A stretch of DNA of 34,646 bases from Vibrio agarilyticus. Lineage in GTDB: Bacteria > Pseudomonadota > Gammaproteobacteria > Enterobacterales > Vibrionaceae. The notes beneath the pieces were generated by a model. It did no database searches, was not told where the DNA came from, and was given only the letters and a program-made list of their open reading frames with translations. The translations under genes and the position numbers were made by a program. The stretch's first letter is position 1. Each line of letters opens with the position of its first letter. Of the stretch, positions 1 through 9,542 are shown piece after piece. The DNA lies in contig NZ_JABAIK010000029.1 in NCBI RefSeq assembly GCF_012641465.1, positions 1 to 34,646 of the forward strand, given 5' to 3'.

Positions 1-62
1 ACTTGCATGTGTTAGGCCTGCCGCCAGCGTTCAATCTGAGCCATGATCAAACTCTTCAATTT
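1..62 (-). rRNA. rrs: 16S ribosomal RNA, 5' end (partial)
   Basis: Read on the minus strand, the sequence from 62 downwards is the canonical gamma-proteobacterial 16S start: AAATTGAAGAGTTTGATC, then the GGCTCAG and AACGCTGGCGGC blocks, ending in ACATGCAAGT at position 1. Only the first 62 nt are present; the rest of the operon lies to the left of the window. The 5' end is placed by identity with the E. coli mature end. Confidence 0.97.
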
Positions 63-302
63 AAAGTTTTTTGTGACTCAATGAATACTGATTCTATCTT
101 TCGATAGTGAATTGACTGTGCTCTTATTGGCTTTCACTTTTAAAAAAGTGAAACAAAACAGCTCAAGGCTGATTTCCAACTTGAATTGGTCACTCAGTTC
201 ATTGAAATCAATTTGAAACCCCTCTTTATTAGAGGAAATTTCTAATTGGATTATCATCAACGAGTGCCCACACAGATTGATAGGTTTATATTGTTAAAGA
301 GC
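63..302 (-). promoter_or_regulatory. rRNA operon leader with boxA antitermination element
   Basis: Transcribed leader upstream of 16S. The boxA element GCTCTTTAACAAT reads on the minus strand at 302-290, followed by the block ATCTGTGTGGGCACTCG that is also conserved in E. coli rrn leaders. These elements load the Nus-factor antitermination complex. The stretch 63-260 is AT-rich precursor sequence flanking the mature 16S end; short open frames in it look like chance. Confidence 0.85.
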
Positions 303-340
303 GATTTGACTTTCGAACTTGTCGTCCGTCAGGGCTGCGT

Positions 341-368
341 ATCTTACGCATTTATTTTTGAGAGTCAA
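341..368 (-). promoter_or_regulatory. rrn P2-type promoter
   Basis: On the minus strand, -35 TTGACT (368-363), a 16-bp spacer and -10 TAAGAT (346-341) lie just upstream of the boxA leader. The position and the -35 hexamer match rrn P2 of E. coli. Confidence 0.6.
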
Positions 369-444
369 TCGTTATTTTCAAACTTTTTTCATCTCTACTT
401 TCAAAGCCACCAGCCGTTGCCGTGCTCCCTGTCAGTGAGGCGGC

Positions 445-494
445 ATTATAGGGAGAATCACTTTCGGTGCAAGTCCATTTTGAGACTTTTTTCG
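445..494 (-). promoter_or_regulatory. rrn P1-type promoter
   Basis: Minus strand: -35 TTGCAC (472-467), a 16-bp spacer, -10 TATAAT (450-445), then a GC-rich discriminator GCCGCC. An A-rich tract resembling an UP element lies just upstream (about 494-483). The short spacer and GC-rich discriminator are typical of stringently controlled rRNA promoters. About 140 bp (498-637) separate it from fre; I see no convincing intrinsic terminator there, so some read-through from fre into rrn is possible. Confidence 0.8.
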
Positions 495-637
495 TGAAAC
501 TCATCCGTTCGCGCAAAACTAAACCAGAATGTTCGATTTACGCTCAGTTTAAAGGTTGTTGATGCGCTCAATTACAACACAGACAAGCTCATTCAGCGAA
601 AGTGTTAGACTCAAGCGCGCGATTAAGAGCGTTTTAA

Positions 638-1351
638 TTAGATGAAAGAGTAAGCGTCTGCGAACATTCTTTCCTTTTTAGCGTGCTTGTGTCGAGTAAA
701 AATATCTCTTGCGGCGCCCGCCATCTCAAATCTTCCAGCAATGTAGATATCAAAGTGCTCTAAGCTTTCGAAATCAGTCTCGATTGCTTGAAGCACATTG
801 CCGACCTTGCCTTTCCATTCCTTTGCGCTTAATTCAACGACAGGAATAAAATGAAAGTGATTCTGATCCTTTTCCAACTGACGTAATTCCGATAAGGCAT
901 AAAGCTGCTCTTCTTGCTTAGCGCCCCAGTAGAGGTAAATGGGGTTAGGTTTATTGTGAGCAATGCAGTAATCAAGAATCGAGCGAACATAGCTAAAGCC
1001 GGTTCCGCCTGCGATAAGAAGCATTGGACGGTCGCTGTTTAGTGAGATAGTCGCGCTTCCATGTGGTGCATCAATGTCAATCTCGCTATTTGTTGCCTGT
1101 GCATCGCGCATTAGATCAACCACATCAAGTGCATAGCGGTTATGCTCAGCAGCACCTATATGTAACTCTAACTCACCGCCTTGAGAATATGGACTATTTG
1201 CAATGGAAAACGGTCTTTTATCATTCGCACCCATAACAACGAACAGATACTGACCTGCCTCAAATTCGATTGGCGTTAAAGGCTGCAAAATTACCTGGAA
1301 GGTATTACTTGCTAAAGGCGTGATTGTTTTTACTCTACACTTAGTGGTCAT
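638..1351 (-). CDS. fre: NAD(P)H-flavin reductase
   Basis: 237-residue cytoplasmic flavin reductase of the Fre/LuxG family, which uses NAD(P)H to reduce free FMN, FAD or riboflavin. The flavin-binding motif RPFSIANSP is at residues 46-54 and the nicotinamide-binding GGTGFSY at 115-121; the C-terminus ends in SFI much as E. coli Fre ends in AFI. Start is the ATG at 1351 with AGAGGA upstream. It follows the ferredoxin gene by 20 bp and ubiD beyond it, so the three are probably co-transcribed. Inference: reduced FMN from Fre could feed the UbiX/UbiD prenyl-FMN system or the neighbouring ferredoxin. Confidence 0.93.
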   Translation of the reverse strand: MTTKCRVKTITPLASNTFQVILQPLTPIEFEAGQYLFVVMGANDKRPFSIANSPYSQGGELELHIGAAEHNRYALDVVDLMRDAQATNSEIDIDAPHGSATISLNSDRPMLLIAGGTGFSYVRSILDYCIAHNKPNPIYLYWGAKQEEQLYALSELRQLEKDQNHFHFIPVVELSAKEWKGKVGNVLQAIETDFESLEHFDIYIAGRFEMAGAARDIFTRHKHAKKERMFADAYSFI

Positions 1352-1371
1352 GTTTTCCTCTTGAACTTACT

Positions 1372-1635
1372 TTATAAGGTAAGCACTAAATCACTTACGG
1401 CTTCGGCTTGGCACGCAAATATCCAACCTTCTTCTTGCTCCTTCTTAGTGAGCATAGGCTCAAGCTGATAGCGTACCTGCCCTGACTTTAATCTGCATAA
1501 ACACATCGCGCAGACCCCAACTTGACATCGATTCGGAAAGGCAATGTCGTGTTTAAGCGCGCTTTGTAAAATAGTTTCACCGGGTTGACAGTCAAACTGA
1601 CGAAGACTCGGTAACAAGGTAATCTGATAGCTCAT
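1372..1635 (-). CDS. [2Fe-2S] ferredoxin-type protein
   Basis: 87-residue plant-type ferredoxin-like electron carrier. Cysteines C37-x4-C42-x2-C45 and C75 give the expected four cluster ligands; C16 and C47 are extra. There is no other domain and no signal peptide, so it should be a soluble cytoplasmic carrier. Its ATG overlaps the ubiD stop codon (ATGA, 1632-1635), which implies translational coupling. Standing between a UbiD decarboxylase and a flavin reductase suggests that Fre or a similar reductase is its electron source (inference). It resembles YfaE, the ribonucleotide reductase maintenance ferredoxin, in size, but the neighbourhood differs. Confidence 0.88.
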   Translation of the reverse strand: MSYQITLLPSLRQFDCQPGETILQSALKHDIAFPNRCQVGVCAMCLCRLKSGQVRYQLEPMLTKKEQEEGWIFACQAEAVSDLVLTL

Positions 1636-3560
1636 TTGTCACCCGCCAGTTTAATCCCTAACTGAGGCCATAAAGAATCAACCCTATCCACCACGTCAGG
1701 AGACTTCACGATGGGTCGTCCCCACTCTCTTGTTGCTTCCTCATCCAACTTGTTAGTGGCATCAAGACCGCACCAAGCTGGCGCAATGTGCTTACCTGTT
1801 GCTATATCTTGCGACCAGTAGGTATCTCGTTTGGGATCCATTCGAGTCGTAATCGCCCAAATAACATCATTCCAGTCCGTTATATTGACATCAAGATCCA
1901 CTGCAACCACAAACTTAACCTCAATCATCGATGAAAGTTCGTGCCAAATGGCAGCAATCGCTGCACGCCCATCGCCAGCGTTATGCTTGTCGACGGCCAC
2001 TATAATCATTTGTTGTTCTTTATCTTGATTTGCCAAATGAATATCTTTTATTGCTGAGCAGCTATTTTTCAGAGTGTTACGCAATGAGGCCCAATCAATC
2101 TGCGCCAATGAATTACGCGTTTTTGCACCATTTTCGGTCTGTTGATTTGATACCAGTGCTCGCATCGACAGCTCTGCAGGCCATTTGGCGGTCGCATCCA
2201 GCCCCATTTTTGAGCCCAATCCGGCAATAGGGGATGCAAAATCTAATGAATCAATCGGCGTGTTTTCAATAAAAGTGCAATCTTGCTTGGGCTGCATATG
2301 CGACACCATTGATTCAATCACACTTGTCCAGTCGCGCGCATTAACGCTGTCATCACAAACGATCACAAACTTGGTATACATAAATTGCCGTAAAAACGAC
2401 CACACTCCAAACATAATTCGTTTGGCATGTCCGGGATATTGTTTCTTAATGGTCACAACAGCGAGACGGTATGAGCACCCTTCCGGCGGCAGATAGAAGT
2501 CAGTGATCTCTGGAAACTGCTTTTGCAAAATCGGCACAAAAACTTCATTCAAAGCAACGCCTAATACCGCCGGCTCATCTGGCGGTCGGCCCGTGTAGGT
2601 ACTGTGATAAATCGGGTTTTGTCGCATCGTAATATGAGTGACAGTAAAAACGTGATGCGATTCTTCCTCGTTATAGTATCCAGTATGGTCCCCGTAGGGG
2701 CCCTCTTGAGCAAATTCATCTGGGTCGATATAACCCTCTAGCACAATTTCAGCGCTAGCAGGGACTTCCAAGTCGTTACTAATTGAGCGCACGACCTGCG
2801 TTTTACTGCCTCGAAGCAAACCTGCAAATGCATATTCAGATAGGGTATCTGGGATCGGCGTTACCGCCCCTAAAATAGTTGCAGGATCGGCGCCAAAGGC
2901 AACGGAGACCGGAAAGCGCTGTCCTGGGTGAGTCTGTATCCAATCATGAAGATCGAGCGCCCCACCTCGGTGAGCTAACCAGCGCATAATAACTTTATTT
3001 TTCGCAATTTTTTGCTGACGATATATCCCTAAATTTTGTCGTTTTTTGTGAGGGCCTCGAGTGATGGTTAACCCCCACGTCATAAGCGGCGCCACATCAT
3101 CGGGCCAGCAACTCATTACGGGTATTTTGTCTAAATCAACGTCATCGCCCTGCCAAATGACTTCCTGACATGGTGCTTTACGCAGCCGCTTCACGGGCAT
3201 ATTGAGTACTTGCTTGAACATTGGTAACTTAGCCAATGCGTCTTTGAACCCCTTTGGCGGCTCAGGTTCTTTTAAATATGCCAGTAACTTCCCCACATCA
3301 CGCAACGCTGCAACGTTGTCTTGCCCCATGCCAAGCGCAACACGTTCCGTCGTTCCAAATAAATTGGTCAGCACTGGCATTGAGTACCCCTTAGGGTTCT
3401 CAAATAACAGCGCCGGGCCCTGAGCACGAAGTGTGCGATCGCTTATCTCGGTCATTTCCAGGTAAGGATCAACCGATTCACGAATACGCACCAGCTTGCC
3501 TTGTGCCTCGAGGTAATCCAAAAATTCTCGTAGATCGTTAAAAATCATAGTTTGGCTCAT
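1632..3560 (-). CDS. ubiD: 4-hydroxy-3-polyprenylbenzoate decarboxylase UbiD, long form
   Basis: UbiD removes the carboxyl group of 4-hydroxy-3-octaprenylbenzoate in ubiquinone synthesis using the prenylated FMN made by UbiX. Residues 1-460 follow E. coli UbiD closely, including [14 protein letters not shown] (168-181), [10 protein letters not shown] (262-271) and the acidic [11 protein letters not shown] (286-296). The protein has 642 residues against about 497 in E. coli. Residues about 366-460 (RLAVVTIKK to GLDATAKW) are echoed at about 518-620 (MIIVAVDKH through [22 protein letters not shown] and REWGRPI), separated by a linker, so the C-terminal region appears to be internally duplicated. 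ATG start at 3560 has only a weak ribosome site. First gene of ubiD-ferredoxin-fre. Confidence 0.94.
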   Translation of the reverse strand: MSQTMIFNDLREFLDYLEAQGKLVRIRESVDPYLEMTEISDRTLRAQGPALLFENPKGYSMPVLTNLFGTTERVALGMGQDNVAALRDVGKLLAYLKEPEPPKGFKDALAKLPMFKQVLNMPVKRLRKAPCQEVIWQGDDVDLDKIPVMSCWPDDVAPLMTWGLTITRGPHKKRQNLGIYRQQKIAKNKVIMRWLAHRGGALDLHDWIQTHPGQRFPVSVAFGADPATILGAVTPIPDTLSEYAFAGLLRGSKTQVVRSISNDLEVPASAEIVLEGYIDPDEFAQEGPYGDHTGYYNEEESHHVFTVTHITMRQNPIYHSTYTGRPPDEPAVLGVALNEVFVPILQKQFPEITDFYLPPEGCSYRLAVVTIKKQYPGHAKRIMFGVWSFLRQFMYTKFVIVCDDSVNARDWTSVIESMVSHMQPKQDCTFIENTPIDSLDFASPIAGLGSKMGLDATAKWPAELSMRALVSNQQTENGAKTRNSLAQIDWASLRNTLKNSCSAIKDIHLANQDKEQQMIIVAVDKHNAGDGRAAIAAIWHELSSMIEVKFVVAVDLDVNITDWNDVIWAITTRMDPKRDTYWSQDIATGKHIAPAWCGLDATNKLDEEATREWGRPIVKSPDVVDRVDSLWPQLGIKLAGDK

Positions 3561-3598
3561 CGATAATTATTTTCGATTTATCACGTTAGTACGCTCAA

Positions 3599-4549
3599 TC
3601 AAAGGGATCGTTGCTGTAATTTGGCAGAATGACGATGCATCGCCTGATGCCACTGTGCTTTTTGTCTCGCATCAAGATGGCTGAGAATACGTTGCTTGCT
3701 GGCGATATCCAACGGTTGCCGCTCAGACAATATGTGAATCACATCATCGCTTAAACTCGGATTACGTGATGCCAGCAATAGCCGGCTAAGTGCATTCGAT
3801 GTATCAATATTTGCCAAACGATACAGCTCTTCGCGAATAACGTGATCTGGCTTTAAGCGCCAAATCAATTGATAAAGCGCATCATCATCGCTCACTCTAG
3901 CAAGCGTCACTAAAAGTCGAGAGCTTGGCAAAAACGAATGGGGTGACGTTTGTAATACTTGTTGCGTAATTGCGTGTTGAGCGGATTTAGATAAATGAGC
4001 GAATTGACGGCAAAGTAATGCTTCTCGTTCATAAACCACATCTGAAGTCCCTGAAAGCCATTCACTTAAAAAGAGGTGTTTTTGCTCTGCCTTCGTGGTT
4101 AGCTCAATGATACTTTGGTCTTGTCGCCATTGTTTTAATAAACGATTAGCGACAGCAGAATAATGAAACGCAGGCCGTGTAAAATGATACCCTTCGCCTC
4201 GTTCAACCGCCAACAGCTGTGGATGTTGCTTGCTCCATTCCGCAACTAATAGCGACATTGAGGGCGAGAGGGTTATCGATTGTTCTTCAACCGAACGCAG
4301 CAAATGATACTTTGTCGCCTCTTGCTGCATCAGCGACATTTTACTGAGGTAGCGACGCAACGAGTCGATATCATCGCTTGCCACCCACCCAAGTAATATA
4401 TCAACCTGCACTCGCAGACTTGGCGCTTTTTGCCACTGCTCAATCGTTTTGACTGACACTGCAGTGCTGGCATGAGAGACACTCAACATCATGCAAAGCC
4501 AAATCGCAACCGTGCTAATGAGATGTCGAGCAACGCGTCCGTGTCGCAT
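3599..4549 (-). CDS. Conserved hypothetical exported protein
   Basis: 316 residues; I do not recognise a family with an assigned function. An N-terminal signal peptide is visible: basic MRHGRVARH, a hydrophobic stretch to about residue 25, then SHA-S as a likely cleavage site near residue 27. The mature part is rich in Leu, Ser, Gln and His, with helix-friendly spacing that could be a helical-repeat fold, and has almost no cysteine. The ATG at 4549 has a strong AGGAGG five bases upstream. It lies between ubiD and the rho terminator on the same strand, 38 bp ahead of ubiD, so it may be co-transcribed with it. A periplasmic location is inferred from the signal sequence. Confidence 0.75.
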   Translation of the reverse strand: MRHGRVARHLISTVAIWLCMMLSVSHASTAVSVKTIEQWQKAPSLRVQVDILLGWVASDDIDSLRRYLSKMSLMQQEATKYHLLRSVEEQSITLSPSMSLLVAEWSKQHPQLLAVERGEGYHFTRPAFHYSAVANRLLKQWRQDQSIIELTTKAEQKHLFLSEWLSGTSDVVYEREALLCRQFAHLSKSAQHAITQQVLQTSPHSFLPSSRLLVTLARVSDDDALYQLIWRLKPDHVIREELYRLANIDTSNALSRLLLASRNPSLSDDVIHILSERQPLDIASKQRILSHLDARQKAQWHQAMHRHSAKLQQRSL

Positions 4550-4603
4550 CGTAACCTCCTGATAACATTTTTGTTATTTTGCTTGTGAACACATCAAAAG
4601 GCA

Positions 4604-4634
4604 AATAAAAACGCCGCTCTCAAGAGCGGCGCTG
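4604..4634 (-). terminator. Rho-independent terminator after rho
   Basis: On the minus strand, the nine-base stem CGCCGCTCT/AGAGCGGCG (4631-4612) is followed by TTTTTATTT. It lies 33 bp past the rho stop codon. Confidence 0.88.
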
Positions 4635-4666
4635 TATTTCAATCATTTGTGATTAACAAGGACACA

Positions 4667-5926
4667 TTACTGACGACGCATTGCGTCAAAGAATTCATCG
4701 TTCGTCTTCGTCATTGCCAATTTATCGATAAGGAACTCCATCGCATCGCTTTCACCCATTGGGTGAACAATCTTGCGCAAAATCCACATTTTCTGTAGCT
4801 CATCCGGCTTCGTCAACAACTCTTCGCGACGAGTACCAGAGCGATTGAAGTCGATAGCAGGGAAAACACGTTTTTCTGCAATCTTACGATTCAAGTGGAT
4901 TTCCATGTTACCGGTACCCTTGAACTCTTCGTAGATCACTTCGTCCATCTTAGAGCCTGTATCTACAAGCGCAGTTGCAAGGATAGTCAAGCTGCCGCCT
5001 TCTTCAACGTTACGCGCGGCGCCAAAAAAGCGTTTTGGACGATGTAATGCGTTGGCATCCACACCACCGGTTAATACTTTACCTGACGATGGCACCACAG
5101 TGTTGTAGGCGCGAGCAAGACGGGTGATAGAGTCCAGTAGGATAACCACATCTTTCTTGTGTTCTACTAAACGCTTGGCTTTCTCGATCACCATTTCAGC
5201 GACTTGAACGTGACGCGATGCTGGCTCATCAAACGTTGACGCAACGACTTCACCTTTCACAAGGCGTTGCATCTCGGTTACTTCTTCTGGACGCTCATCA
5301 ATCAGCAATACCATCAACACGCACTCAGGGTGATTGTAGGCAATGCTCTGTGCAATGTTCTGAAGCAGCATGGTTTTACCGGCTTTTGGTGGCGCAACAA
5401 TCAAGCCACGTTGCCCTTTACCAATTGGTGATGCCAAATCCAAAACACGAGCAGTAATATCTTCGGTCGAACCATTACCACGTTCCATCACCATACGTTC
5501 GTTGGCGTGCAGTGGCGTTAAGTTCTCAAACAAAATCTTATTACGCGCGTTGTCAGGTTTATCGTCATTAACGGTATTGACCTTTAACAGCGCGAAATAG
5601 CGTTCACCATCTTTAGGTGGACGAATTTTACCAGCAATGGAATCGCCCGTACGCAGGTTGAAACGGCGAATTTGGCTTGGAGAGACATAGATGTCGTCAG
5701 GACCTGCGAGGTATGAACTGTCAGCACTGCGAAGGAAGCCGAAACCGTCTTGAAGAATTTCGAGAACACCATCGCCAAAAATGTCTTCACCGCTTTTCGC
5801 GTGTGCTTTCAAAATAGCGAAGATGATGTCTTGTTTTCTCAGGCGTGCAAGGTTTTCCAAACCCAAGCTTTCACCCAGTTTAACAAGGTCAGACACCGGT
5901 CTGTTCTTCAATTCAGTCAGGTTCAT
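4667..5926 (-). CDS. rho: Transcription termination factor Rho
   Basis: Hexameric RNA-dependent ATPase that ends transcription at Rho-dependent sites. It has 419 residues, the same as E. coli Rho, and near-identical sequence. The N-terminal domain starts [18 protein letters not shown]1-like DGFGFLR is at 60-66; the P-loop KAGKT at 181-185; Walker B and the Q/R loops follow ([16 protein letters not shown], then GGVDANAL). The ATG at 5926 was chosen because it matches the family N-terminus; a TTG eight codons upstream is the only competitor. No clear Shine-Dalgarno is seen. The ~200-bp leader back to trxA probably carries the rho promoter and its autoregulatory region, but I could not define either. 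Confidence 0.97.
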   Translation of the reverse strand: MNLTELKNRPVSDLVKLGESLGLENLARLRKQDIIFAILKAHAKSGEDIFGDGVLEILQDGFGFLRSADSSYLAGPDDIYVSPSQIRRFNLRTGDSIAGKIRPPKDGERYFALLKVNTVNDDKPDNARNKILFENLTPLHANERMVMERGNGSTEDITARVLDLASPIGKGQRGLIVAPPKAGKTMLLQNIAQSIAYNHPECVLMVLLIDERPEEVTEMQRLVKGEVVASTFDEPASRHVQVAEMVIEKAKRLVEHKKDVVILLDSITRLARAYNTVVPSSGKVLTGGVDANALHRPKRFFGAARNVEEGGSLTILATALVDTGSKMDEVIYEEFKGTGNMEIHLNRKIAEKRVFPAIDFNRSGTRREELLTKPDELQKMWILRKIVHPMGESDAMEFLIDKLAMTKTNDEFFDAMRRQ

Positions 5927-6065
5927 AGTGGTGGATTCTTGTTTAGTCAAAATAAGATCTGTTATTTAGTTTAAGAAGGATTTGGTCTCAGGATCGACCA
6001 AGAAGAGAAATGTGCTTAATTAACGTGCGTTAAGTTAGCACTAAATATAAGCCTAGTCCAGAGCT

Positions 6066-6104
6066 AGGAAAAACAAAACCGCGCAGAGCAATCGCCGCAC
6101 GGTT
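6066..6104 (-). terminator. Rho-independent terminator after trxA
   Basis: Minus strand: AACCGTGC (6104-6097) pairs with GCGCGGTT (6084-6077), including one G-U pair, followed by TTGTTTTTCC. It separates trxA from rho. Confidence 0.7.
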
Positions 6105-6124
6105 AATTTCAGAATAGCAAAGAT

Positions 6125-6451
6125 TTACAGGTTCGCGTCCAAAAACTCTTTGAGTTGCGTTTTTGACAGTGCGCCAACTTTTGTTGCCGCCACATTGCCA
6201 TCTTTAAAGAGCAATAACGTCGGAATACCGCGAATACCAAATTTCGGTGGTGTGCCAGCATTATGATCAATGTTCAGCTTACCGATAGTGAGCTTGCCCT
6301 CGTACTCTTCAGCGACTTCGTCGAGAATGGGGGCAATCATCTTACAAGGACCACACCACTCCGCCCAAAAATCAACCAATACTGGGCCGGCAGCGTTGAT
6401 TACGTCGGCATCAAAGCTTTCATCTGACAGCTGCACAATCTTATCACTCAT
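6125..6451 (-). CDS. trxA: Thioredoxin 1
   Basis: 108-residue cytosolic disulfide reductase. The active site WCGPC has its cysteines at 33 and 36, and the cis-proline loop [11 protein letters not shown] and the C-terminal KEFLDANL are as in E. coli TrxA (109 aa). The ATG at 6451 was chosen over an upstream in-frame ATG at 6463 because it matches the family start MSDKI and has GGAG-like purines ahead of it. It is divergent from rhlB across about 110 bp and upstream of rho, the usual gamma-proteobacterial order. Confidence 0.97.
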   Translation of the reverse strand: MSDKIVQLSDESFDADVINAAGPVLVDFWAEWCGPCKMIAPILDEVAEEYEGKLTIGKLNIDHNAGTPPKFGIRGIPTLLLFKDGNVAATKVGALSKTQLKEFLDANL

Positions 6452-6563
6452 CTTCCACTCCAATGTGTTTTTTTGAAACTGGTTGGATGATAACCAGCAA
6501 TTAGATGCTCTATTGGAATGTATTTAGTTTCTTAATGCAAGCTTTAGCTGATATTCTATAGCA

Positions 6564-7865
6564 ATGAAAAAGACGCATATCACAGAGCAAAAGTTCGCCG
6601 ATTTGGGCTTAGAGCCTCAAATTATTGACGGGTTGGAAAAAAAGGGATTTATTTATTGCACCCCTATCCAGGCCAAGGCGCTGCCGGTACTGCTCTCCGG
6701 CCAAGACATCGCAGGCCAGGCCCAAACGGGTACTGGTAAAACGCTCGCGTTTCTTACTGCAACTTTCAACCACCTCCTGACGACACCCGAGCACGAAGGC
6801 CGTCAGCCAAACCAACCGCGCGCTATTATTATGGCACCAACGCGCGAACTCGCCATTCAAATTTATAACGACGCTGCACCATTAATTGAAAGTACCGGCC
6901 TAAAAGCCGCATTAGCTTATGGCGGCGAAAGTTATGACAAGCAACTGGCGAAATTGCAACAAGGTGTTGATATTCTCATTGGCACAACGGGCCGCATCAT
7001 CGACTTTTACAAACAGCGTGTCTTTAACCTCAACCACATTCAAGCCGTTGTGCTGGATGAGGCCGACCGTATGTTCGATCTCGGTTTTATTAAAGATATT
7101 CGCTTCTTGTTCCGCCGTATGCCGGAGCCGAAAGACCGCTTAAACATGCTATTCTCTGCAACACTTTCATATCGTGTGCAAGAATTGGCGTTTGAGCACA
7201 TGAACACACCAGAGCACGTCGTCGTTGAACCGGAACAAAAAACCGGTCATCGCATTCAAGAAGAACTGTTCTACCCATCCAATGAAGACAAGATGGCGCT
7301 ATTACAAACTCTGATTGAAGAGGAATGGCCTGATCGCGCCATTATTTTTGCCAACACCAAACACCGGTGTGAGCAAATTTGGGGGCATTTGGCCGCCGAT
7401 GGTCACCGCGTTGGCTTACTGACGGGGGATGTTCCGCAGAAAAAACGTGAAAAAATTCTTGAGCAATTTACTCGTGGTGAATTAGACCTTCTCGTTGCGA
7501 CCGATGTTGCCGCTCGTGGTTTGCATATTCCACAAGTGACTCACGTATTTAACTATGACTTACCTGACGATTGCGAAGATTACGTTCACCGTATTGGTCG
7601 AACGGGCCGCGCGGGTGCCAGTGGCCACTCTATCAGCTTTGCTTGTGAAGAGTACGCGATAAACTTGCCGGCGATTGAAGAGTATATTGAGCACGCAATT
7701 CCGGTGTCTGAATACGACTCAAGTGCGCTATTAACGGATTTGCCTCCACCTATTCGTCTGCGCCAACCGCGCCAAGGGCAGCAGCGTCGCACTAATACTG
7801 GTGGCTCACGAAGTGGTAACCGTAAACCCTCGCGCCCACGCCAACGTCCGGCTAAAGAGAGTTAA
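6564..7865 (+). CDS. rhlB: ATP-dependent RNA helicase RhlB
   Basis: 433-residue DEAD-box helicase; in E. coli RhlB unwinds RNA for PNPase within the RNase E degradosome. Motif I AQTGTGKT is at 53-60, DEAD at 165-168 and SAT at 198-200; the C-terminal helicase domain carries [15 protein letters not shown] and [10 protein letters not shown]. The Arg/Gln/Pro-rich tail (about 395-433) is typical of RhlB's basic C-terminus. Start ATG at 6564 matches the E. coli N-terminus, although no strong Shine-Dalgarno is seen. gppA follows six bases after the stop, giving a two-gene operon. Confidence 0.96.
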   Translation: MKKTHITEQKFADLGLEPQIIDGLEKKGFIYCTPIQAKALPVLLSGQDIAGQAQTGTGKTLAFLTATFNHLLTTPEHEGRQPNQPRAIIMAPTRELAIQIYNDAAPLIESTGLKAALAYGGESYDKQLAKLQQGVDILIGTTGRIIDFYKQRVFNLNHIQAVVLDEADRMFDLGFIKDIRFLFRRMPEPKDRLNMLFSATLSYRVQELAFEHMNTPEHVVVEPEQKTGHRIQEELFYPSNEDKMALLQTLIEEEWPDRAIIFANTKHRCEQIWGHLAADGHRVGLLTGDVPQKKREKILEQFTRGELDLLVATDVAARGLHIPQVTHVFNYDLPDDCEDYVHRIGRTGRAGASGHSISFACEEYAINLPAIEEYIEHAIPVSEYDSSALLTDLPPPIRLRQPRQGQQRRTNTGGSRSGNRKPSRPRQRPAKES

Positions 7866-7871
7866 TTCATC

Positions 7872-9362
7872 ATGAACCAAGCAGGAACATCCCCTCTTTA
7901 TGCCGCCATCGACCTCGGGTCGAACAGTTTTCACATGCTCGTTGTGCGTCATATCGATGGTAGCATTCAAACCATGGCCAAAATTAAGCGCAAAGTGCGA
8001 CTTGCCGCAGGGCTAGATGCCAACAATGCGCTGAGTTTAGACGCTATGCAGCGGGGATGGGACTGCTTGAGTTTATTTGCCGAGCGTTTGCAAGACATTC
8101 CAGCCACCCATATTCGTATTGTCGGCACGGCAACGCTTCGTACCGCAACCAATGCTGATGCGTTTTTACAACGTGCCAACCAAATATTGGGACACGACAT
8201 TGATGTCATTGATGGTGATGAAGAAGCGGCAACGATTTATAAAGGTGTCGCTCATACCTCAGGTGGTGGCGATCGACGTCTGGTGGTCGATATCGGCGGC
8301 GCCAGTACTGAGCTTATTATCGGTGAAGGTTTTGACGCTTGCGCGCTCACCAGCCTAAAAATGGGTTGCGTGACGTGGCTTGAACATTATTTCAAAGACC
8401 GTCAATTAAGTCAGCGCAATTTCGACGCGGCGATTTTAGGTGCCAAACAAACGCTAGCGCCTATTTTGCAACAATATCAAAGCCTTGGTTGGGACATTTG
8501 TGTCGGCGCCTCAGGCACTGTGCAAGCACTTCAAGAAATTATGCTCGCTCAAGGCATGGATGAAGTGATAAGCCTAGCGAAATTGCAACGGCTGCAAAAA
8601 CAAGCCATGGCGGCGGATCATCTAGAAGAGCTTGATATTGAAGGCTTAACTTTAGAACGTGCGCTCGTTTTCCCAAGCGGCCTTTCGATTCTCATCGCCA
8701 TATTTGAATCACTTAATATTGACTCGATGACGCTGGCCGGAGGCGCTTTGCGAGAAGGTTTAGTGTACGAAATGATTGATGAGTTGCGTCAGCACGACAT
8801 TCGCGCCCGCACCATCGACTCATTGCAACGACGCTACCAATTGGACTGTCATTATGGCAATCAAGTTAGCGCAATGATAACGCATTTGCGCGACCAACTT
8901 GGTGCTGAGTGGTTTAATGAACCTCAAGCAAATGTGTTACTCGATAGCGCGGCAAAATTGCATGAGATCGGCCTCACCATCGATTTCAAAAAAGGCGGTG
9001 AGCATGGCGCTTATCTTATTCAACACTCCGATCTGCCTGGATTTACTCGAGCACAAAAGCAGCTTATTGCGCAGTGGCTGCGTCGTTATCGAGATGTATT
9101 GACTTCAGTACCAGAGCAAGCAGCACTCTCAGCAACCAGCGCCAAACGGGGGTTACGCCTGCTTCGATTGGCGGTGTTATTGACGCATCGTCGTAACCCA
9201 GCGCTCGCTCCTGATGTCACGCTACAAGCTCAAGGGGATGATCTTACCCTAAGCTTGAACAAAACTTGGCTTACCGAGAACCCACTTACCGCAGCTGAGC
9301 TCGATATTGAAGCCAATCGCCAGAGTGACATTGGCTGGCCACTGACTATCGCCGCAATCTAG
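7872..9362 (+). CDS. gppA: Guanosine-5'-triphosphate,3'-diphosphate pyrophosphatase (Ppx/GppA family)
   Basis: 496-residue member of the actin-fold Ppx/GppA phosphatases; GppA converts pppGpp to ppGpp and shapes the stringent response. Visible motifs are DLGSNSF (14-20), GDEEA (115-119) and the phosphate-binding DIGGAST (140-146), followed by a C-terminal HD-like region with LHEIG and HGAYL. The N-terminal stretch [18 protein letters not shown] and the segment [12 protein letters not shown] match E. coli GppA rather than the polyphosphatase Ppx, so I prefer gppA. It is translationally close-coupled to rhlB. A truncated ERIC and a convergent terminator follow. Confidence 0.93.
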   Translation: MNQAGTSPLYAAIDLGSNSFHMLVVRHIDGSIQTMAKIKRKVRLAAGLDANNALSLDAMQRGWDCLSLFAERLQDIPATHIRIVGTATLRTATNADAFLQRANQILGHDIDVIDGDEEAATIYKGVAHTSGGGDRRLVVDIGGASTELIIGEGFDACALTSLKMGCVTWLEHYFKDRQLSQRNFDAAILGAKQTLAPILQQYQSLGWDICVGASGTVQALQEIMLAQGMDEVISLAKLQRLQKQAMAADHLEELDIEGLTLERALVFPSGLSILIAIFESLNIDSMTLAGGALREGLVYEMIDELRQHDIRARTIDSLQRRYQLDCHYGNQVSAMITHLRDQLGAEWFNEPQANVLLDSAAKLHEIGLTIDFKKGGEHGAYLIQHSDLPGFTRAQKQLIAQWLRRYRDVLTSVPEQAALSATSAKRGLRLLRLAVLLTHRRNPALAPDVTLQAQGDDLTLSLNKTWLTENPLTAAELDIEANRQSDIGWPLTIAAI

Positions 9363-9366
9363 CGCC

Positions 9367-9482
9367 TATACTTAAGCAACTTGGCGTTGCTGGTAGGCAA
9401 CAAACGAACACAACCTCTGAGCTCTTCGTCAACATAGATAAACTATGTGACGAAGTTTGTGAGAAGCAGCCAGCAACACTAC
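9367..9482 (-). repeat. Degenerate ERIC element, 3'-truncated
   Basis: Aligns by eye with the reverse complement of the complete ERIC at 17369-17495: TATACTTAAGCAACTT, then CTGGTAGGC, CAACAAACGAAC, ACCTCTGAGC, and later CTATGTGACGAAGTTTGTGAG with CAGCCAGCAACAC. The centre is expanded by a perfect inverted repeat (CTTCGTC and ACATAG paired with CTATGT and GACGAAG). The outer end with CTTCAAGTCGGGCGGGTATA is missing. It starts five bases after the gppA stop codon. Confidence 0.7.
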
Positions 9483-9487
9483 AAACA

Positions 9488-9524
9488 AAAAAAGCCCCTG
9501 ACCGATGTGATTCAGGGGCTTTTT
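9488..9524. terminator. Bidirectional terminator between gppA and yhhQ
   Basis: The stem AAAGCCCCTGA (9491-9501) and TCAGGGGCTTT (9512-9522) is flanked by an A-run on the left and a T-run on the right, so it can stop transcription from both convergent genes. Confidence 0.9.
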
Positions 9525-9542
9525 CATAATTCGAAATGGCGC

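Noticed and set aside
78-497. Short open frames of 60-83 residues on both strands near the left edge
   Set aside because: They lie in the rRNA leader and promoters; composition and overlap with boxA, P1 and P2 show they are chance frames.
5927-5950. Extended Rho start (TTG at 5950)
   Set aside because: Adds eight residues not found in the family; ATG 5926 gives the exact 419-residue length.
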